DNA of 47,966 bases from Defluviitaleaceae bacterium (GTDB lineage Bacteria > Bacillota > Clostridia > Lachnospirales > WQUN01). Positions within the stretch are counted from its first letter, which is position 1. Each line of letters opens with the position of its first letter. This document shows positions 43,895-47,966 of this stretch, piece by piece. Under the pieces are notes generated by a model. It was not told the origin of the DNA. It did no database searches and saw only the letters and a list, made by a program, of their open reading frames with translations. Both the position numbers and the translations under genes were made by a program. The stretch covers positions 1 to 47,966 of the forward strand of contig WQVY01000011.1 in assembly GCA_009785605.1 (NCBI GenBank), given 5' to 3'.

Positions 43895-43923
43895 TTGCCC
43901 AAAACAATACCCCCTGCTATAAT
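43895..43923 (+). promoter_or_regulatory. Promoter of the cyclase-like / two-TM gene pair
   Basis: TTGCCC (43895-43900), 17-base spacer and TATAAT (43918-43923) preceded by TG at the extended -10 position. The leader is about 85 bases. Confidence 0.65.
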
Positions 43924-44015
43924 TAGGCTCAATGTTTCATTTGATTTAAATTAATAATAATTGCTGAAATGTGAAAGAATAGGTTTTCCATTTTATTTGT
44001 AGTAGGGGTGTTGTA

Positions 44016-45548
44016 ATGAGCAATCCGAGAGGCTACAAAAAGGCACTTGTAATATTTATTGATATTCTTGGTAGCCAAAGCCGTAATGACTTTCATGAGC
44101 TATACGAAATAAATGAATTGTTTCACAGTGAACTTTTAGGCAATCAGAAACAAGAGCGAGAGTATGTAGCATACAGACGTCACATATATACTTTTTCAGA
44201 TTGTGCATATATATTTTATGATTATAAGGATAACGTAGAAATAGCACGACAAAATCTAGGTGCCTTATTTGAGGTTGCCTTATGTAATTGTGAGCCTTTA
44301 CTCTTGAAGTTTTTAAGTAAGGGATTAATCTTTAGAGGTGGAGTTGCATATGGAGATGTTTATTATGACGAGAGTAAAAATATGTTTTTTGGTGAAGCTG
44401 TAAATAAAGCATTTAAATATGAAAACGATATAGCAAAATATCCTCGGATAATAGTTGATAAGTTTGTAGGTGATACTATAACTCATCATTTTAAAAAAGT
44501 AGTTCAGCATTACGATAAAAGCAATATGTCAAATTTCATGCCAAATCCTAAAGAACAGGATGGATGTATTGTAAAGTTAGATACTGATGGGCAATATCAT
44601 TTGCACTATTTAAATTCAATACAACAAGGCATGGATTACAGCGCAATAATCGGGCAGAGCAATTATGACTTGATAACTACCATTATTTCTACATGTGACA
44701 AACAAATAAATAGTTTCTCAAAAAACAGTAATATTCGTTCAAAATATGAATGGTTAAAAAAGTATGCGATGCAATCTTCTAATGATGAAATCGGTGAACC
44801 CTTGGTGTATCAAAAACCTTTTTGGGATAGATTACTCGGCAAGCTATTTAAGAAAAATCGAAAAGAAGATATATTTAAACAGATGTTTAATAACAATACA
44901 ATAATGATGATGTCAAATGTAGGCATCCCATTTGATGAAGATAGTCATTTAAAAACCGTTTTAAATTATATCGAGCAAAATGAATTTGATGTAGTAAACG
45001 AACTTGAGAAATCAGAGGATAGTGTAATCGACTTTAGTGGTTTCGGTGATATTCTCGAAGTGTTTGGAAAGAAAAAGGTAGAACAGCGTTGGAATACTCT
45101 TTACACGGCAATGAATGCATACATAACGAAGAATAACTTGTGTGATTTTGCATATGTAGACAACGGTTTGCTTTCCATAGCTCTAGTTGATTATTTCCAT
45201 GATGTTCAAAGGATAGTAAGCCCCCCTATAATTGATGATGAAACTATAATCGCATATACAGCTTATTGGATATTGCATATAAGACCTATACAAGTATATG
45301 ATAAAATACACTCCAGTAATAGTGAATTAGCATTTATAAACGAAAAATTCGTAGCGCAATACCTATCTGCATTTATTAGTGGGTATAGAGAGTGTAGCAA
45401 TGCTCCTTATTATTCAGATGACAAACTAGAAGATAATTCTGAACCCATCTTATACTCTCTTATTAATAAATCACCCAGTGCGCAATGCATAAAAGGATTA
45501 TTAAATATTCTTTTAATTGGCAAAACCCTTTATGAAATTAATAAATAA
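44016..45548 (+). CDS. Class III nucleotidyl-cyclase-like protein, candidate Pycsar-type signal synthase
   Basis: 510 residues, soluble. The N-terminal ~150 residues follow the class III cyclase plan: ALVIFIDILGSQS with Asp16 and a following Gly (first metal ligand), TFSDCAYIF with Asp62 (second metal ligand), FRGGVAYGDVY (106-116), and FGEAVNKAFKYE with Asn130 and Lys134 in the places of the transition-state Asn and Arg of the G-x-VN-x-AxR motif. PRIIVD follows. Pycsar cyclases (which make cCMP or cUMP on phage infection) belong to this wider fold and sit next to a TM effector, as here. The remaining ~350 residues are helical with no recognised domain, making it longer than typical cyclases of this group. 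The role is inferred; the substrate nucleotide cannot be predicted. Confidence 0.65.
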   Translation: MSNPRGYKKALVIFIDILGSQSRNDFHELYEINELFHSELLGNQKQEREYVAYRRHIYTFSDCAYIFYDYKDNVEIARQNLGALFEVALCNCEPLLLKFLSKGLIFRGGVAYGDVYYDESKNMFFGEAVNKAFKYENDIAKYPRIIVDKFVGDTITHHFKKVVQHYDKSNMSNFMPNPKEQDGCIVKLDTDGQYHLHYLNSIQQGMDYSAIIGQSNYDLITTIISTCDKQINSFSKNSNIRSKYEWLKKYAMQSSNDEIGEPLVYQKPFWDRLLGKLFKKNRKEDIFKQMFNNNTIMMMSNVGIPFDEDSHLKTVLNYIEQNEFDVVNELEKSEDSVIDFSGFGDILEVFGKKKVEQRWNTLYTAMNAYITKNNLCDFAYVDNGLLSIALVDYFHDVQRIVSPPIIDDETIIAYTAYWILHIRPIQVYDKIHSSNSELAFINEKFVAQYLSAFISGYRECSNAPYYSDDKLEDNSEPILYSLINKSPSAQCIKGLLNILLIGKTLYEINK

Positions 45549-45629
45549 CATTCACGACTAAGCAGTTTTAAAATTCAATTGTTTATGACTATAGCTACCA
45601 TTTATATTTTATAAGGGGGGATTTATCCT

Positions 45630-46442
45630 ATGAGACATAAAATTACATCTGTGATAAAAGCATTATGTGTAGCTTCAGTGGTTCTTGCTATAGTATTTTT
45701 ATCTGCTGCTGCTACTTGGATTTTATTGACAGACAGGTTTTTTTCGGAATACTTAATTGTTTTATCCTCAATTTTAAGAAACAGTGGAGTTCACTCTACA
45801 TTGCTTGCTGCGGTTGTTGCAACTGTTGCATTCCAAAGCATTAAAGATGCAGACACAAAGAACAAAGAATCAGAAGACAAGATAAAACAAATAGGTCAAT
45901 ATACAATAGCGTTTCAGTTAGAAGAAAAGCAAGGCATACCGATAACAACATGTGGAACTATCATAGTAATTGAAAATGATAATGACTATCTTCTCGAATA
46001 CGATGATGTAATAAACGATGAATCCCTTATTCCGTTTGCAATCCAATTTTTAACATCCAGTGATATATCCACTAATCTACAATGCATAATGGCATTTGGA
46101 CATGATTACTTTATAGAAAACCAAAAAAAAATAATCAGTAATTATTATGACTATTGCGAAAAACAAAATCTTCCAAATCCATTATATTGCGCAGCACGGC
46201 AGACGAACCCCCTTTTAGAGTGCGAGAAACGAAATCGTTTTGTAGAAATCTTTATAAGAGTGCCTCAAAATATTTGTTATAAGTCAATATGGATATCAGC
46301 AATAACTGACCAAGGTGTTTTATTGTTTATTAAAGTTAAACTGCGTTTAGAGAATTTTGAGAACAAAAGATATCATTGTCGATTGATTAGTCAGTTTAGT
46401 CATTCAATAGAGAATGGAAAAGTTAATCCCCTGTATTATTAG
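45630..46442 (+). CDS. Two-TM membrane protein, candidate effector of the cyclase-like gene
   Basis: 270 residues. TM1 ~8-33 (KALCVASVVLAIVFLSAAATWILL) and TM2 ~55-69 (STLLAAVVATVAFQS), a charged helix ~70-90 (KDADTKNKESEDKIKQI), then a ~180-residue cytoplasmic domain of mixed alpha/beta character with no recognised family. It follows the cyclase-like gene at 81 bases with an AAGGGGGG site. In Pycsar and CBASS, TM effectors have N-terminal helices and a soluble part that senses the nucleotide, killing the cell by membrane damage; that role is only suggested by position and topology. Confidence 0.6.
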   Translation: MRHKITSVIKALCVASVVLAIVFLSAAATWILLTDRFFSEYLIVLSSILRNSGVHSTLLAAVVATVAFQSIKDADTKNKESEDKIKQIGQYTIAFQLEEKQGIPITTCGTIIVIENDNDYLLEYDDVINDESLIPFAIQFLTSSDISTNLQCIMAFGHDYFIENQKKIISNYYDYCEKQNLPNPLYCAARQTNPLLECEKRNRFVEIFIRVPQNICYKSIWISAITDQGVLLFIKVKLRLENFENKRYHCRLISQFSHSIENGKVNPLYY

Positions 46443-46517
46443 TTCAGGCTGGGAATGGCTGTGATATACTGTCTATATAATACAAAATTGAAACAATACT
46501 TATTTGCTTTAGTGAAC

Positions 46518-46868
46518 TCAACTTTTACTATAAACTTTGAATAGAATGAAAATAACTATAAACCAAAAATTAATAAAAAGATTTGTACCGATAAATAATC
46601 TTGATACTATTATCATTCCAAATAACAACACTGAAAACATCCATACGGAGCGTGCGAATTTTTTTGTCGGAGAATTTTTAGGGCCACAAAACAATAGGAA
46701 GAAGCAGTTTGATAAGCAATATATCAAGATTATGTCAGAAGCGAAAAGAGTAGCAAGAGTAGAGTCACCTTGGACTTTATCAATAATAAATGCAAGAACA
46801 ATAGTTAAAATGTATGGACAGAGTTTTATTACTGTATTTTCAATTTTGTCTCTATCAAAGTTGTTCAT
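46518..46868 (-). CDS. Small four-TM membrane protein, unknown
   Basis: 116 residues. Four hydrophobic segments: CPYILTIVLAFII, LFASDIILIYCLSNCFFLLF, SVWMFSVLLFGMIIVS and LFINFWFIVIFILFKV. ATG 46868 follows AGGGGG at 6 bases, so this strand is preferred over an overlapping plus-strand frame of equal length (46537-46890) that lacks a ribosome site. The gene is convergent with the two-TM gene. No family recognised; it may be an accessory or immunity-type membrane protein of the element. Confidence 0.5.
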   Translation of the reverse strand: MNNFDRDKIENTVIKLCPYILTIVLAFIIDKVQGDSTLATLFASDIILIYCLSNCFFLLFCGPKNSPTKKFARSVWMFSVLLFGMIIVSRLFIGTNLFINFWFIVIFILFKVYSKS

Positions 46869-47000
46869 GCTCATCCCCCTATGTCTATAGTAAGTCTTTG
46901 AACTAGCCTACCTGACCAATAACATTATACGAGGGGTTATTTTGAATTATGCCAAGCTATCAAATCAATGACTCACTTTACTAAAATGAGGAGGTTATAA

Positions 47001-47195
47001 ATGCAAACAGATGAAGCATGTAGATTAAGAAAGGAGTGGGGAGACAAGCCATGTAGTCACCCCAATACTGAAAGAGAGTATTTTTTAGGGGCAAGCACGG
47101 GTGATTTCGTCTGCACATCTTGTGGCGAGTCGTTTAACAATCATGAACTTCAACGAGTAAGAAAACTTAACATAGAGAAAAATGAATCACAATAA
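47001..47195 (+). CDS. Small zinc-ribbon-like protein
   Basis: 64 residues. Cys18, His20 and Cys38-x-x-Cys41 (PCSH, VCTSCGESF) form a plausible zinc site; the opening ACRLRKEWGDKPC recalls small conserved proteins of accessory regions, without known function. A strong GAGGAGG site lies 7 bases upstream. It overlaps or nearly abuts the next gene, suggesting joint expression. Confidence 0.65.
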   Translation: MQTDEACRLRKEWGDKPCSHPNTEREYFLGASTGDFVCTSCGESFNNHELQRVRKLNIEKNESQ

Positions 47196-47223
47196 AAAGA
47201 TTGCTTCATTATCGGAGGATGCA

Positions 47224-47676
47224 ATGGAATACATTGAACAACTAGCAAAGCATTTTCGTGGTGCGATAGAAATTGCAAAAAATGCAGATGAGTTCAGGAG
47301 TAATAGCTTCTCCAGATTTAATAATTTCTCAGGGTTTCCACGAGAGTGCTGTGACGATGCTTCTATTTTGTTAGCGGAGTATTTATTAGTACATGATATC
47401 ATTACAGATAATGTTTTTGGTAACTACAAGGGCTATCCCCATGCATGGTTACTAGATGAACATGATAACTTTATTGATATTACTGGCGACCAGTTTAACA
47501 ATAATCGTGATTTTCCGTATAGTATCGAATCTGTTTATGTTGGAGCTGACAATGATTTCCATAGGCTCTTTAAAAATAGAACAATTCGTGCAGACCGTGG
47601 AATAGATAGTTTAGGAGATGGATGCCAGCCAAGATTAAATGATTTATATAGTAAGATTATCAAGCACATTAAATAA
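47224..47676 (+). CDS. Papain/transglutaminase-fold-like protein, unknown
   Basis: 150 residues. A Cys-His-Asp arrangement typical of that fold: Cys42/Cys43 (FPRECCDDASILLAEYL) at a helix start, His73 (YPHAWLLDEHDNF) and Asp85 (IDITGDQF). Such proteins may be proteases, acyltransferases, deamidases or toxins; nothing in the sequence decides. ATG 47224 is chosen for the perfect GGAGG 5 bases before it; ATG 47182, 14 codons upstream, overlaps the zinc-ribbon gene and has a poor site. Soluble, no signal. Ends at a clear terminator. Confidence 0.6.
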   Translation: MEYIEQLAKHFRGAIEIAKNADEFRSNSFSRFNNFSGFPRECCDDASILLAEYLLVHDIITDNVFGNYKGYPHAWLLDEHDNFIDITGDQFNNNRDFPYSIESVYVGADNDFHRLFKNRTIRADRGIDSLGDGCQPRLNDLYSKIIKHIK

Positions 47677-47697
47677 AATCAGAGTTTGATAACCACT

Positions 47698-47728
47698 AAG
47701 GGAGCGAGATAACAACGCTTCCTTTTTT
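47698..47728 (+). terminator. Rho-independent terminator
   Basis: Stem of 9 bp (47698-47706 with 47716-47724, one G-U pair) with a 9-nt loop and six T. Closes the zinc-ribbon / papain-like unit. Confidence 0.85.
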
Positions 47729-47803
47729 GTTGCCATAAAGCCATAAGCCTGTAGCTGCCGGTAATACATTCGGAGCATGGAAAATAGCTCCGCTGCGTTT
47801 CAG

Positions 47804-47966
47804 TTAGTAGGTGCGCCACACCCCAACCAAGCCAGCAACATCAAGATGTGAAACATCCCCTTCTAACCCATGCAAAGCCTTAATTTTAGCCACTTTTCCG
47901 TTTTGACGACCACGCCAATAAATTTGTATTCTGCATTTGCAAGCCCGCTTCAAGGGTAGCGAATAC
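47804..47966 (-). CDS. C-terminal 53 residues of an unidentified protein (5' end beyond the window)
   Basis: An open frame runs from the right edge to TAA at 47804-47806, ending IYWRGRQNGKVAKIKA, LHGLEGDVSHLDVAGLVG, VWRTY. The composition is protein-like, with Gly and aromatic residues in a regular pattern, but I do not recognise the family. It is convergent with the papain-like gene. The other frames here are closed or improbable. Confidence 0.4.
   Translation of the reverse strand, partial: YSLPLKRACKCRIQIYWRGRQNGKVAKIKALHGLEGDVSHLDVAGLVGVWRTY

Larger units (their letters stand above)
41700..47966. mobile_element. Integrative element inserted in selC (right end beyond the window)
   Basis: The left boundary is the broken tRNA-Sec at about 41703-41713. 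Inside are a tyrosine integrase, an Xre regulator, cargo genes of unknown function, and visibly more AT-rich sequence with different codon use from the glycan locus. No second selC copy or 3' half is seen to 47966, so the right boundary is not in view. No conjugation or capsid genes are recognised. Confidence 0.75.

Noticed and set aside
46537-46890. Plus-strand 117-codon frame opposite the 4-TM gene
   Set aside because: No ribosome site, begins with TTG/ATG in poor context, and is the polar shadow of a hydrophobic minus-strand protein with AGGGGG upstream.
47771-47792. CGGAGC...GCTCCG hairpin as a terminator of the right-edge gene
   Set aside because: A 6-bp stem with no T run on either strand.
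1-47966. CRISPR arrays, rRNA genes, insertion sequences, intact tRNAs
   Set aside because: No regularly spaced repeats, rRNA-like stretches, transposase motifs or complete cloverleafs were seen on reading either strand.

Overview
The window looks like a chromosomal segment of an anaerobic Bacillota, most likely a clostridial (Lachnospirales-like) glycan degrader. The signs are strong GGAGG ribosome sites, sigma-A promoters of TTGACA/TATAAT type, CUT1 sugar ABC importers with lipoprotein binding proteins, an AraR-type GntR/LacI hybrid repressor, and the 5' half of a selenocysteine tRNA gene. No taxonomic marker is complete, so the assignment is an inference.

Positions 1-41615 form one large carbohydrate-utilisation locus. 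On the left are a GH38 alpha-mannosidase-like gene (cut by the window edge) with a HAD phosphatase (minus strand), an ECF sigma factor with its membrane partner, and an AraR-type repressor divergent from a GH95 / SDR / mannonate-dehydratase-like operon. A 14-bp palindrome, consensus TWTGATATGTCAAW, occurs at the HAD-GH38 promoter, twice in the repressor/GH95 divergon, and at the promoter of the big transporter operon. It is probably the repressor's operator and ties these units into one regulon. From 11627 to 25494 runs a long transporter operon: one MsmK-type ATPase, a carbohydrate-binding/solute-binding fusion, two permeases, an NHL propeller membrane protein, a YIP1-like protein, a DUF5696-like membrane-anchored TIM-barrel protein, two more permeases and a lipoprotein binding protein. 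Then follow a large GH2 enzyme, a lipoprotein made only of carbohydrate-binding-like modules, a cytoplasmic GH43 with a lactonase, a secreted lipoprotein GH43 paralogue, a twin beta-helix protein with an atrophied Ig domain, a GH71/99-like enzyme and a secreted GDSL esterase. The picture is capture and trimming of a complex, probably branched plant or host glycan at the surface, import of oligosaccharides, intracellular hydrolysis, and oxidation/dehydration of the released sugar.

At 41671-41712 the locus ends in the 5' half of selC (tRNA-Sec) with its own promoter. The gene stops just after the anticodon loop, and a tyrosine integrase gene begins about 210 bases later. From there to the right edge is a visibly more AT-rich integrative element: integrase, Xre repressor, a small membrane protein, a 510-residue protein with class III nucleotidyl-cyclase motifs, a two-TM protein directly downstream of it, a 4-TM protein, a small zinc-ribbon protein, a papain/transglutaminase-like protein and an unidentified gene cut by the edge.

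The most exciting candidates are (1) the cyclase-like plus two-TM pair, which resembles a Pycsar-type anti-phage signalling module; (2) the selC gene split in its anticodon arm by the element; (3) the NHL/YIP1/DUF5696-like membrane set embedded in a sugar importer operon; and (4) a GH38-like enzyme whose usual nucleophile/zinc-ligand aspartate appears to be missing.
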